64,000 nucleotides of DNA, taken from JALYGK01 sp036259835 (GTDB lineage: Bacteria; Actinomycetota; UBA4738). Made by a program: the position numbers and the translations under genes. Below are positions 50,640 to 58,860 of this stretch, in pieces. The notes beneath the pieces are model-generated. The model was not told the origin of the DNA and ran no database searches. It was given only the letters and a program-made list of their open reading frames with translations. How positions within the stretch are numbered: position 1 is the first letter of the stretch; each line of letters begins with the position of its first letter. The stretch lies in the NCBI GenBank assembly GCA_036259835.1, contig DATABA010000018.1, positions 1 to 64,000 on the forward strand. The letters are read 5' to 3'.

Positions 50640-50666
50640 AGCAAGGCAAGGTAGGGCCTTCGGGCG

Positions 50667-50672
50667 TACCAT
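50667..50672 (+). promoter_or_regulatory. -10 hexamer for the second TPR-cyclase gene (leaderless)
   Basis: TACCAT ends 6 nt before ATG 50679. The same hexamer with the same gap precedes the EamA transporter gene on the minus strand. Confidence 0.45.
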
Positions 50673-50678
50673 CCGCGT

Positions 50679-52661
50679 ATGAGCCTCGTGGCTGACGACC
50701 CGGTCGAGGCGGGGCGGGCTGCACTCGACCGGCACGCCTGGGAAGAGGCGTACGAAACCCTTTCGAACGCCGACCGCGCCGGGTCGCTTTCAGCGGAAGG
50801 TTTGTTTCTCTTGGCAGATTCGGCGTGGTGGAGTGGTCATCCCGAGGATGTGATCGACGCGCTCGAGCGGGCGTATGCGGCGTACTCGAGTGAAGGCGAC
50901 CCATCCTCCGCCGCGATGGTCGCGTTCCGCCTGGCCGAGCAACACGGGATGCGGGTCGAGCTCGCCCAGGCGCAGGCGTGGATGAGCCGCGCGGAACGGC
51001 TTGCGAGCGACCTACCGGAGGGGGCGGTTCACGGTTGGCTCGAGTGGATCCGGGGCCTGATGGCATTCGGAGATGTTGATGCAGCCATCAATCACTACGA
51101 CCAGGCCATCGAAATCGCCCGGCGCGTCGGAGATCCGAACCTCTATGGGATGTCGCTTCACGACAAGGGCCACCTCCTCTGCATGCAGGGGAAGGTGGCC
51201 GAGGGGCTGGCTCTGATGGACGAGGTCATGGTCGCCGCCGTTGGCGGAGAGATGCAACCCCTGGCGGCAGGCTACGTCTATTGCGGAATGATCGGAATTT
51301 GCACGCGGCTCACCGATTACGGCCGAGCGGCTGAATGGACCGCCGCAACGACACGTTGGTGCGAGCGCCACTCCATCTCCGCGTTCCCCGGCGTCTGCCG
51401 GGTGCACCGGGCACAGGTCTGGACGGTCCGCGGTGAGTGGACGAAGGCCGAGGAGGAGGCCAGAACGGCCTGCGAGGAGCTCCCTCGATACAACATGATG
51501 CCGGGCCTCGGCTTCGCAAACTACGAGATCGGCGAGGTCCGCCGGCAGATGGGAGATCTTTCGGCCGCCGAGGAGGCCTACACCAAGGCACATCAGTACG
51601 GGCACAGTCCTCATCCGGGTCTGGCCCTGGTCTGGCTCATGCAGGGCAAGACAGAAAGCGCCGCTGCCGCCGTTCGAGAGGCGCTCGCCGAAGCGGCCGA
51701 CGACCGGTTGGCCCGAATCAAGCTTCTTCCGGCCCAAGCAGAAATCGCGGTGGCTGCCGGCGACGTCGACCTCGCGGCGAGGGCGGCCGACGAGCTGGAG
51801 GGGATGATTCACGATTACGAGACGCCGGCGCGGCTCGCCATTGCCGCCTACGTCCGCGGGATGGTCCACCTCGCTCAGGGTGACGCCGAACGCGGCGTCG
51901 GCGATCTGAGACACGCCCGGAAGAGATGGCTCGAAACCGGGGCTCCCTATGAAGCCGCTCGGGCCGGCGTCCTGATGGCTCGAGCGCAGCTTGTGCTGGG
52001 CGATCGTGACGGAGCGGCGCTCGAAGCCAAAACCGCTCGGGAAGCGTTTGAGCGTCTCGGCGCCCACCGCGCCGCCGAAGAGGTGACCCGCCTGCTGGGA
52101 GACCTGGACCTGTCCGCCGGCAGAACGGAGCGCGTTCGGCGGACTTTCATGTTCACTGACATCGTGAAGTCCACGGACCTCGTCGCGGCGATCGGCGACG
52201 ACGCATGGGAAGACCTCTTGTCGTGGCACGACCTGAAGCTTCGTTCGTTGTTCACCTCGCACGGAGGGGAAGTCGTGCACCATACCGGCGACGGCTTCTT
52301 CATCGCTTTCGAGGACGCCGAAGCCGCCATCAGATGCGCCGTCGGGATTCAGCGTGCACTCGCGGATCACCGGCGGTCACAGGGCTTCGCCCCCCAGGTG
52401 CGCATCGGAGTGCACGCGGCCGAGGCCACGCGTCGAGGGAACGACTACGGTGGCGGCGAGGTCCACAAGGCAGCTCGAATCGCGGCCGCGGCGGGCGGTG
52501 GGGACATTTTCGCCAGTGTTGACACGGTTTCCGGGTCGCAGTCGGGTCTTTCGATCAGCGAACCAGAACCGCTAATGCTGAAAGGGATCGCCGAGCCGGT
52601 TCCCATCGTGAGGATCGATTGGCGCGCGACGAGCCTGGAGGCGCCGGCCGGAACGGGCTGA
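50679..52661 (+). CDS. TPR protein with C-terminal class III cyclase domain, paralogue of the 23853 gene
   Basis: 660 residues. TPR-like helical repeats fill about 1-475; the cyclase domain runs from about 485 to 655. The metal aspartates are present (FTDIVKST and TGDGFFIAFE), but the substrate-lysine position is His and the transition-state Asn is His (EVHKAARI). The Arg is kept. It shares many blocks with the gene at 23853: AWEEA at the start, WCERHSISAFPGVCRVHRA in the repeats, and ADHRRSQGFAPQVRIG in the cyclase. It converges on the acyl-CoA synthetase gene with 4 bp between stops. Whether it makes cAMP is doubtful from these changes. Confidence 0.82.
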   Translation: MSLVADDPVEAGRAALDRHAWEEAYETLSNADRAGSLSAEGLFLLADSAWWSGHPEDVIDALERAYAAYSSEGDPSSAAMVAFRLAEQHGMRVELAQAQAWMSRAERLASDLPEGAVHGWLEWIRGLMAFGDVDAAINHYDQAIEIARRVGDPNLYGMSLHDKGHLLCMQGKVAEGLALMDEVMVAAVGGEMQPLAAGYVYCGMIGICTRLTDYGRAAEWTAATTRWCERHSISAFPGVCRVHRAQVWTVRGEWTKAEEEARTACEELPRYNMMPGLGFANYEIGEVRRQMGDLSAAEEAYTKAHQYGHSPHPGLALVWLMQGKTESAAAAVREALAEAADDRLARIKLLPAQAEIAVAAGDVDLAARAADELEGMIHDYETPARLAIAAYVRGMVHLAQGDAERGVGDLRHARKRWLETGAPYEAARAGVLMARAQLVLGDRDGAALEAKTAREAFERLGAHRAAEEVTRLLGDLDLSAGRTERVRRTFMFTDIVKSTDLVAAIGDDAWEDLLSWHDLKLRSLFTSHGGEVVHHTGDGFFIAFEDAEAAIRCAVGIQRALADHRRSQGFAPQVRIGVHAAEATRRGNDYGGGEVHKAARIAAAAGGGDIFASVDTVSGSQSGLSISEPEPLMLKGIAEPVPIVRIDWRATSLEAPAGTG

Positions 52662-52665
52662 TCGA

Positions 52666-54630
52666 CTAGAGCTTCGCTCGAACCGCCTCGAGCGCTGAAG
52701 GGTTTTCAAGGCTCGACAGGTCGCCGGGGTCCTTTCCCAACACGACGGCACGAAGCGTGCGCCGCATGATCTTCGCGCTTCGCGTCTTCGGGAGCTCGTC
52801 GACGAAGACGATCTTCGACGGCTTGAACGCCTTTCCGAGGTGCTCGCCGACCGTGGACGAGAGTGTCTTCGCCAAACCCTCGTCCCGCTCCACGCCGGGC
52901 TTCGTCACGACGAAGCACCAGATCGCTTCTCCCTTGACCTCATCGGGGACGCCGATAACTGCGCTCTCCGTCACGGCTGCGTGATGGGCGAGGGCGCTCT
53001 CGACCTCGGCAGGACCAACCCGCTTGCCGGCCACGTTCATCGTGTCATCCGACCGGCCGTGCAGGAACCAGAACCCATCCTCGTCCACGCTCGCCCAGTC
53101 GCCGTGCACCCAGATGTCGGGCCACCGTCGCCAGTACGTGTCGAGGTACCGTTCCGGGTCTTGCCAGATTCCCCTGGTCATTCCGGGCCAGGGTTGCTTG
53201 CAAACAAGCTCGCCAACCTCTCCAGGCGAGACCGGCTGTCCGTCTGACCCGAAGACGTCCACGTCCATTCCGAGGGCCGGCCCCCGGAGCGTCGTGGGCT
53301 TGAGCGACGTGATCGGGAGCGGCGAGAGGAAGCACGCCCCCACTTCAGTCCCTCCCGAGATGTTGATGACCGGGCACCGGCCCCCGCCGACCTCGTTGAA
53401 AAACCACATATAGGGGTCGGGATTCCACGGCTCTCCAGTCGATCCGAGGACCCGCAGGCTGGAGAGGTCGTGCTTCCGGACGTGCTCCTCGCCTGCCGGA
53501 ATAAGCGCGCGGACGAGCGTCGGTGAAATTCCCAAGGTGGTGATGTTGTGCCTCTCGACCATGTCCCAGATTCGATCGGGCGCCGGATGGTTCGGGGCGC
53601 CGTCGAACAGAAAGACCGTCGCTCCGAGCGCTCCGGCACCGACGATCTCCCACGGTCCCATGATCCAGCCGAGGTCCGTGACCCAGAACAGCGTTTCGTC
53701 CTGGTGCAGGTCCGTCTGATACGCGACCTCTTCGGCGATCTTCACCAAGAACCCGGCGTGCACATGCACGGACCCCTTCGGTTTGCCGGTGGTCCCCGAC
53801 GTGTACGCGATGAACAATGGATGCTCGGAGTCGAGCCGTTCGGTGTCGAAATCGGTGGGCTTGTTGTCGAGAAGTTCGTCCCACCACCGGTCGCGCGCTT
53901 CATCCCAGGGAACCTCGCGGACGAGTCGCTTCCAGACGAGGACGTGCTCGACCGAAGGGGACATCGCTACCGCCTGGTCCGCTGTTTCTTTCATCGGAAC
54001 CGGCATGCCTCGGCGTGGGAATCCGTCGGCGGTGATCAGGACCTTCGCGTCCGCGTCCTGAAGGCGAGTCGCCACCGCCTCGGCGGCGAACCCGGAGAAG
54101 ATTGGGAGGTAGACGGCTCCGAGTTTCGCGCAGGCCAACGTCGCCGCCACGATTTCCGGCGTCATCGGCATGAAGATCCCGACGCGATCGCCTTTCTGAA
54201 CGCCTAGGTCGCGCAACCCGTTGGCCAGCCGATTCGACATGGCCCGCAGCTCCGCGTAGCTGACGGTGCGGGCGTCACCCTCTTCGCCCTCCCAGACCAC
54301 GGCCGGACGGTCGGGCGTTCGCTCCGCCCAGCGGTCCACGCAGTTGTGCGCGAGGTTCACCTTCCCGCCAACGAACCACTTCGCCCAGGGCTTCCCCTCG
54401 GACGTGTCGACCACTCGCTCATATGGTTCGTAGAACTCGATGCCGAGGTCGCGGACCACGGCGTTCCAGAACCACTCGATGTCGTCGGTCGAGCGCTTCA
54501 CGAGCTCGTCATACGAGCCGATGCCGTTCCCCCGCATGAACCTGGTGACGTTCGCCCGCTCGATGTACTCCTCGGAGGGATTCCACACAATCTCACTCAC
54601 GCGAGCGCTCACCTCCCGCGGATGGGCCAT
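52666..54630 (-). CDS. AMP-forming acyl-CoA synthetase (acetyl-CoA synthetase-like)
   Basis: 654 residues of the ANL adenylating family. The N-terminal ACS-type extension (DIEWFWNAVVRDLGIEFYEPYERV) is present; the P-loop is AYTSGTTGKPKGSVH; the core motif GGTEVGACFL, the hinge Asp region HGDWASVDEDGFWF, and the C-terminal catalytic lysine in LPKTRSAKIMRR all fit. It activates a carboxylic acid with ATP to an acyl-AMP and then the CoA ester. The substrate is not evident; short or medium acids are likely. ATG 54630 is used, but GTG 54612 or 54600 are possible. It is divergent from the LCP gene with 27 bp between starts. Confidence 0.9.
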   Translation of the reverse strand: MAHPREVSARVSEIVWNPSEEYIERANVTRFMRGNGIGSYDELVKRSTDDIEWFWNAVVRDLGIEFYEPYERVVDTSEGKPWAKWFVGGKVNLAHNCVDRWAERTPDRPAVVWEGEEGDARTVSYAELRAMSNRLANGLRDLGVQKGDRVGIFMPMTPEIVAATLACAKLGAVYLPIFSGFAAEAVATRLQDADAKVLITADGFPRRGMPVPMKETADQAVAMSPSVEHVLVWKRLVREVPWDEARDRWWDELLDNKPTDFDTERLDSEHPLFIAYTSGTTGKPKGSVHVHAGFLVKIAEEVAYQTDLHQDETLFWVTDLGWIMGPWEIVGAGALGATVFLFDGAPNHPAPDRIWDMVERHNITTLGISPTLVRALIPAGEEHVRKHDLSSLRVLGSTGEPWNPDPYMWFFNEVGGGRCPVINISGGTEVGACFLSPLPITSLKPTTLRGPALGMDVDVFGSDGQPVSPGEVGELVCKQPWPGMTRGIWQDPERYLDTYWRRWPDIWVHGDWASVDEDGFWFLHGRSDDTMNVAGKRVGPAEVESALAHHAAVTESAVIGVPDEVKGEAIWCFVVTKPGVERDEGLAKTLSSTVGEHLGKAFKPSKIVFVDELPKTRSAKIMRRTLRAVVLGKDPGDLSSLENPSALEAVRAKL

Positions 54631-54640
54631 GACCTGCCTG

Positions 54641-54646
54641 TACGCT
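54641..54646 (+). promoter_or_regulatory. -10-like hexamer for the LCP-family gene
   Basis: TACGCT ends 11 nt before ATG 54658, with no Shine-Dalgarno. The gap is longer than for the other leaderless starts, so this is tentative. Confidence 0.35.
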
Positions 54647-54657
54647 TTGCCAAGACT

Positions 54658-56043
54658 ATGGGTGAACGCACGTTGAATCCAAGCGCCACCGCGGCTCCTG
54701 GCTCCACCGAGGCGCCGTCTCCCTCTTTAGAGCCACCTGCGCCGGGGGACAACAGGCTTCAACGCTGGTTTGTGACCGGCGCGGTGATCCTCGGCGTGCT
54801 GGTGACCAGCGTTTCCGCGGTCGGGATCGTCGGGATCCGGGAGGTCGAACGTGGTGTCAACAAGATCGCGGTCGACGACCGATGCACGAACGAGGATTGT
54901 CTTGCCACGGTCCAGCCGGAGTGCGTCGACAAGGCGTGCACGTTTCTTGTTCTCGGCAGTGACAGCCGCGCGGGTCTTTCGAAGGAAGAACAGGCCGCGT
55001 TCGGGTCGGAGGACACCGTCATCGGCAAGCGGACGGACACGATCATCCTGGTTCAAACGGACCCGCGTCGTGACCGGACGATCGTCCTCAGCTTTCCCCG
55101 CGACCTGAGGGTGGAGATCCCGGGGCACGGCGTCGGAAAGATCAATTCCGCCTTCGAGTGGGGCCCGGATGTGGTGGTCCAGACCGTCACCCGGCTCACC
55201 GGTCTTCGGATCAACCACTACGTCGAGGTGAACCTGGCCGGGTTCGAGCGGGTGGTGGATGCGCTGGGTGGCGTTCCGATCTGCATCGACCGACCCATGA
55301 TCGACAAGCTGGCCCGGCTCAGTCTTCCCCGCGCCGGCTGCTACCACCTGGACGGCCGGCAGGCGCTGGCGTTCGTCCGCGCCCGCCACATAGAAGGAGA
55401 CGCCATCCCCGACCTCTCGCGGATCGCCCGGCAGCAACAGTTCATGCGCGCCGTGATCGAGAAGACCCTCGCCGCCGGTTCGATCTTCAGGCTTCCCTCA
55501 CTTGTGCGGGCGGTTCAGAAGAACATCGTGATAGACGAGAACCTGAATCTCTACAAACTTCAGGACCTGACCAGAAAGCTCGCCGAGCTGGGGCAGGGGA
55601 GGGTCTACTTTCGAATCGTTCCATCCGTTCCGGCCGAAATCGGCGGCGTGAGCTACCTGGAAGTTCTCCAGCCCCAGGCGAAGGCGTTGTTCCACCGGCT
55701 TCGAGTCGGTGCGGCGTTGGGTGTTATTGGTCGCGCAGCGCCGGGGACGGCGCTCTCGCCCGCGAACGTCCGGGTCAAGGTCTTCGACGCGGGCGCGGGA
55801 CGGAGAGCGGGGGTCGTCGCGGCGTACCTCCGGCGAGCCGGTTTTGTCGTGCTTCCCGTCGAACGAGCGCCTCGCCGGTTCACCACGACTGCGGTCCTGT
55901 GGAACGTATCGAACGTCGATGAGCGGAAGGTCGTCGCGGCCTATCTCAGCGCGCTGCCTCCTCGAGAGATCGATCGTCAGCCTACGGGCGTGGATGTGAC
56001 AGTGGTCATTGGACCCGACTTTCGCGGGGTCGAAGGGCAATAG
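54658..56043 (+). CDS. LytR-CpsA-Psr (LCP) family protein with C-terminal LytR_C domain
   Basis: 461 residues. A cytosolic proline/serine-rich tail (1-36) leads to one transmembrane helix (about 37-60) and then an extracellular LCP domain: FLVLGSDSRAG, KRTDTIILVQ with Asp and Arg for pyrophosphate binding, LSFPRDLRVEIPG, KINSAFEWG, DALGGVPICID and LAFVRARHIEGD. A LytR_C domain follows at about 365-455. LCP enzymes transfer polymers such as arabinogalactan, teichoic acid or capsule from lipid carriers to peptidoglycan. The key Arg and Asp positions look conserved. It is monocistronic or leads into gatC 20 nt later, which has its own -10. Confidence 0.9.
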   Translation: MGERTLNPSATAAPGSTEAPSPSLEPPAPGDNRLQRWFVTGAVILGVLVTSVSAVGIVGIREVERGVNKIAVDDRCTNEDCLATVQPECVDKACTFLVLGSDSRAGLSKEEQAAFGSEDTVIGKRTDTIILVQTDPRRDRTIVLSFPRDLRVEIPGHGVGKINSAFEWGPDVVVQTVTRLTGLRINHYVEVNLAGFERVVDALGGVPICIDRPMIDKLARLSLPRAGCYHLDGRQALAFVRARHIEGDAIPDLSRIARQQQFMRAVIEKTLAAGSIFRLPSLVRAVQKNIVIDENLNLYKLQDLTRKLAELGQGRVYFRIVPSVPAEIGGVSYLEVLQPQAKALFHRLRVGAALGVIGRAAPGTALSPANVRVKVFDAGAGRRAGVVAAYLRRAGFVVLPVERAPRRFTTTAVLWNVSNVDERKVVAAYLSALPPREIDRQPTGVDVTVVIGPDFRGVEGQ

Positions 56044-56051
56044 CCGCTCGA

Positions 56052-56057
56052 TAGACT
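56052..56057 (+). promoter_or_regulatory. -10 hexamer for gatCA (leaderless)
   Basis: TAGACT ends 6 nt before ATG 56064, the same arrangement as before the gene at 14743. Confidence 0.5.
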
Positions 56058-56063
56058 GCCGCC

Positions 56064-56354
56064 ATGCCGGTAGAGATCGACGTCGATCACGTTGCCCGCC
56101 TGGCCAGGCTAGCGCTCACACCAGAAGAGAAGGAGCGGTTCGCTCGCCAGCTCGGCCTGATCCTCGAACACGCGGAGAAAGTCCGAGAGGTCGCAGCGGA
56201 AGACGTCCCGCCCACGTCGCATCCCGTTCCGCGGTCGAATGTTTTTCGCCCGGACGACCCACGTCCAACGCTGGCGCACGAGGAGGCCCTGACCGGCGCT
56301 CCGGAGGCTGAGGCCGGCCGATTCAAGGTGCCCAGAATCGTGGAGCAGGAATAG
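56064..56354 (+). CDS. gatC: Asp-tRNA(Asn)/Glu-tRNA(Gln) amidotransferase subunit C
   Basis: 96 residues. The N-terminal IDVDHVARLARLALTPEEKERFARQL and the ending ALTGAPEAEAGRFKVPRIV are the standard GatC pattern. GatC wraps around GatA and GatB and stabilises the amidotransferase that makes Gln-tRNA(Gln) or Asn-tRNA(Asn). The last nucleotide of its stop is the first of the gatA GTG, so the pair is coupled. The start is fixed by family length and by the -10 6 nt upstream. Confidence 0.95.
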   Translation: MPVEIDVDHVARLARLALTPEEKERFARQLGLILEHAEKVREVAAEDVPPTSHPVPRSNVFRPDDPRPTLAHEEALTGAPEAEAGRFKVPRIVEQE

Positions 56355-57835
56355 TGGCGCAGCTTTGCGATTTCACCGCGCATGAGCTGCGCGGGCTGCT
56401 CCAAGGCCGAGAGGTGACGGCTTCCGAGATCGTCGATTCGGTCTATGCCCGGATCAGCGCCGTGGAGGATCGGGTTCGCGCCTTCCTCCTGCTTACGGAA
56501 GCGGAGGCTCGACGGCAGGCGCGGGTCGTCGATGACCAGCTCCGCGGTGGCGCCGAGCTGGCGCCGGCGGCCGGGATCCCCGTCGCGGTGAAGGACGTCC
56601 TCACCACACGGGGCATTCGAACCACCGCGGGTTCCAAAATCCTCGAGCCGTACGTTCCGCCGTACGACTGCACTGCCTGGGCACGGTTGAAGGAGGCCGG
56701 TGCCCTCCTCGTCGGTAAGACGAACTGTGACGAGTTCGCCATGGGATCGTCGAACGAGAACTCCGCGTTCGGCCCGGTCCACAACCCGTGGGACCTGGAT
56801 CGGGTGCCGGGAGGCTCGTCGGGTGGCTCGGCGGCGGCGGTCGCTTCGGGGATGGCCGTGTGGGGACTCGGGACGGACACCGGCGGTTCGGTTCGGCAGC
56901 CGGCTTCGCTTTGCGGTGTGGTCGGGTTGAAGCCGACGTACGGGCGAATCTCCCGCTACGGCCTCATCGCGTTCGCGTCATCGCTGGACCACGTCGGCAC
57001 GTTCACCCGTGACGTCCGCGACGCCGCCACGTTGCTGTCGATCGTGGCCGGGCGTGATCCGCTCGACGCGACCAGCCTTCCCGATCCGCCGCGCGATTAC
57101 GTACAAGGCATAGATGCCGGCATTCGGGGCGTTCGGATCGGACTCCTCCAGGATTGGTTGTCGGTCGAAGGCGTCCAGCCAGGGGTACGAGACGTGGTTC
57201 GCCACGCGGTGGACCGACTGGCCGGTCTGGGAGCATCGGTCGATGTCGCTCGGCTTCCCCACACCGACTACGCGCTCTCGGCGTATTACCTTCTCGCCCC
57301 GGCGGAAGCGTCCTCCAACCTCGCGCGCTACGACGGCGTCCGGTACGGCTTTCGAGCCGACGGAGCGGCGGATGTCGTCGACATGAACATGCGGACGCGC
57401 GGCAAGGGTTTCGGTGACGAGGTCAAACGCCGAATCATGCTGGGAACGTACGCCCTCTCCGCGGGGTACTACGAGGCCTACTACGGGCAGGCCCAAAAGG
57501 TGCGGACCAAGGTCATCCGCGACTATGAGACCGCCTTGGAGCGCTTCGACCTGCTGGTGGGCCCGACCTCGCCCACCACGGCGTTTCGGATTGGAGAGAA
57601 GGCTGACGATCCTCTGGCGATGTATCTCTCGGACGTCTTCACGATTCCAGCTGATCTGGCTGGGGTTCCGGCCATCAGCATCCCGTGTGGGCCCGCGCCC
57701 GACGGCCTGCCGGTCGGCTTTCAGATCATGGGCAAGCTTCAGGACGAAGAGACGGTGCTTCGGGCAGCGTTCGCATTGGAGCAGGAGCTCTCCTTCTCGG
57801 CCCGCCCGCCGTTGCTGCGTCAGGCGGCCGCTTAG
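56354..57835 (+). CDS. gatA: Asp-tRNA(Asn)/Glu-tRNA(Gln) amidotransferase subunit A
   Basis: 493 residues of the amidase-signature family. The catalytic Ser-cis-Ser-Lys set is visible: Lys in GIPVAVKDVL, and the serine-glycine loop GSSGGSAAAVASGMAVWGLGTDTGGSVRQPA. MGSSNENSAFGPVHNPW is typical of GatA. It releases ammonia from glutamine for GatB. The GTG start overlaps the gatC stop by one base. The stop codon overlaps that of the convergent EamA gene by 3-4 nt. The partner gatB is 1 kb further on rather than adjacent. Confidence 0.95.
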   Translation: MAQLCDFTAHELRGLLQGREVTASEIVDSVYARISAVEDRVRAFLLLTEAEARRQARVVDDQLRGGAELAPAAGIPVAVKDVLTTRGIRTTAGSKILEPYVPPYDCTAWARLKEAGALLVGKTNCDEFAMGSSNENSAFGPVHNPWDLDRVPGGSSGGSAAAVASGMAVWGLGTDTGGSVRQPASLCGVVGLKPTYGRISRYGLIAFASSLDHVGTFTRDVRDAATLLSIVAGRDPLDATSLPDPPRDYVQGIDAGIRGVRIGLLQDWLSVEGVQPGVRDVVRHAVDRLAGLGASVDVARLPHTDYALSAYYLLAPAEASSNLARYDGVRYGFRADGAADVVDMNMRTRGKGFGDEVKRRIMLGTYALSAGYYEAYYGQAQKVRTKVIRDYETALERFDLLVGPTSPTTAFRIGEKADDPLAMYLSDVFTIPADLAGVPAISIPCGPAPDGLPVGFQIMGKLQDEETVLRAAFALEQELSFSARPPLLRQAAA

Positions 57836-58809
57836 CCGCCGTCGCTCTGCGTGTCCCGCGCGGGGACGGCTCGGGCCGTGACTATCAAAGCGACGCCCAC
57901 AAGAATCACCGCCGCAGCGCCGAGGGTTCGAAGCGTGACCGGCTCGGACAGCAGCCACCATCCGAGGAACACGGCCACCACCGGGTTCACGTACGCGTAG
58001 GTCCCGACCAGCGACACGGGCGCCACGCGAAGCAGCCAGATGTACGCGGAGAACCCGACCCACGAGCCGAAAACGATCAGGTAGGCCAGGCCCCACAGCG
58101 ACGCGGCAGAGATGTTGGCCGGCTCGACATCGCCGACCTCTCCAAGCGCCAGCCCGACCAAAGCGAGCAGGATTCCGCCGCCGATCATCTCCATGGAGAT
58201 CCCGACAAGAGGCCTGGACGGCAGGGAGGCGCTGCGCGAGTAGATCGAACCGATCGCCCAGGACAGCGACGCGCCGACCAGGACAACCAGTCCGACCACG
58301 TGGAAGTCGCCTCCGGGCCCACCAAGGAGAACCAGTCCGCCGAACCCGACGACGAGCCCCATCACCGCCTGAACGGCGAGGCGCTGACCGTTCACCACAC
58401 GGTCAATCAGGGCCATCCACAGGGGGACGGTGGCCACAATGAGCGAGGCGATCCCTGATGGAACGTACTGCTCCGCCCAGACGACGCCGCCGTTGCCGCC
58501 GACCAGGAGGAGACCTCCGATGACGAATGCGCCGAGCCATTGGGCGCGGGTGGGCCGGTCACCGAAGCGGTCGCCCCGGCGAATCGCCCACGCATAAAGG
58601 AGGACACCCGCGACCACGAACCGAGCGGACGCCATGAGGAACGGTGGGAGCGTTTCGACGGCGACTCGGATGGCCAGGTACGTCGACCCCCAGATGACGT
58701 AGATCGACCCGAGGGCCAGCCAGATCATCCCTGGGGGTGCGGAGACGCCTGCCTGCCGTGCCGAAAAGGTCTTGGGGCGCACAGGAGCAGATGTGCGGGG
58801 ACGGGTCAC
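57832..58809 (-). CDS. EamA-family (DMT) transporter
   Basis: 325 residues with ten predicted membrane helices in two EamA repeats. Repeat one starts IWLALGSIYVIWGSTYLAIRVA, a signature of the RhaT/EamA family; repeat two has GASLSWAIGSIYSR and ends with the VNPVVAVFLGWWLLSEPVT segment, also diagnostic. Family members export amino acids and other metabolites; no substrate can be named. The GTG start at 58809 has a TACCAT -10 six nt upstream, and GTG and ATG codons further in are alternatives. It lies in reverse between gatA and gatB. Confidence 0.9.
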   Translation of the reverse strand: MTRPRTSAPVRPKTFSARQAGVSAPPGMIWLALGSIYVIWGSTYLAIRVAVETLPPFLMASARFVVAGVLLYAWAIRRGDRFGDRPTRAQWLGAFVIGGLLLVGGNGGVVWAEQYVPSGIASLIVATVPLWMALIDRVVNGQRLAVQAVMGLVVGFGGLVLLGGPGGDFHVVGLVVLVGASLSWAIGSIYSRSASLPSRPLVGISMEMIGGGILLALVGLALGEVGDVEPANISAASLWGLAYLIVFGSWVGFSAYIWLLRVAPVSLVGTYAYVNPVVAVFLGWWLLSEPVTLRTLGAAAVILVGVALIVTARAVPARDTQSDGG

Positions 58810-58815
58810 GCGGCC

Positions 58816-58821
58816 ATGGTA
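58816..58821 (-). promoter_or_regulatory. -10 hexamer for the EamA gene (leaderless)
   Basis: TACCAT on the minus strand ends 6 nt before GTG 58809; together with the gatB -10 at 58846 it forms a back-to-back promoter in 51 bp. Confidence 0.45.
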
Positions 58822-58845
58822 TCGAGGATCGATAGGTCGAACCGC

Positions 58846-58851
58846 TATCGT
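58846..58851 (+). promoter_or_regulatory. -10 hexamer for gatB (leaderless)
   Basis: TATCGT ends 9 nt before ATG 58861. The GGAGGG between them touches the ATG and is too close to act as a normal ribosome site. Confidence 0.45.
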
Positions 58852-58860
58852 TTCGGAGGG

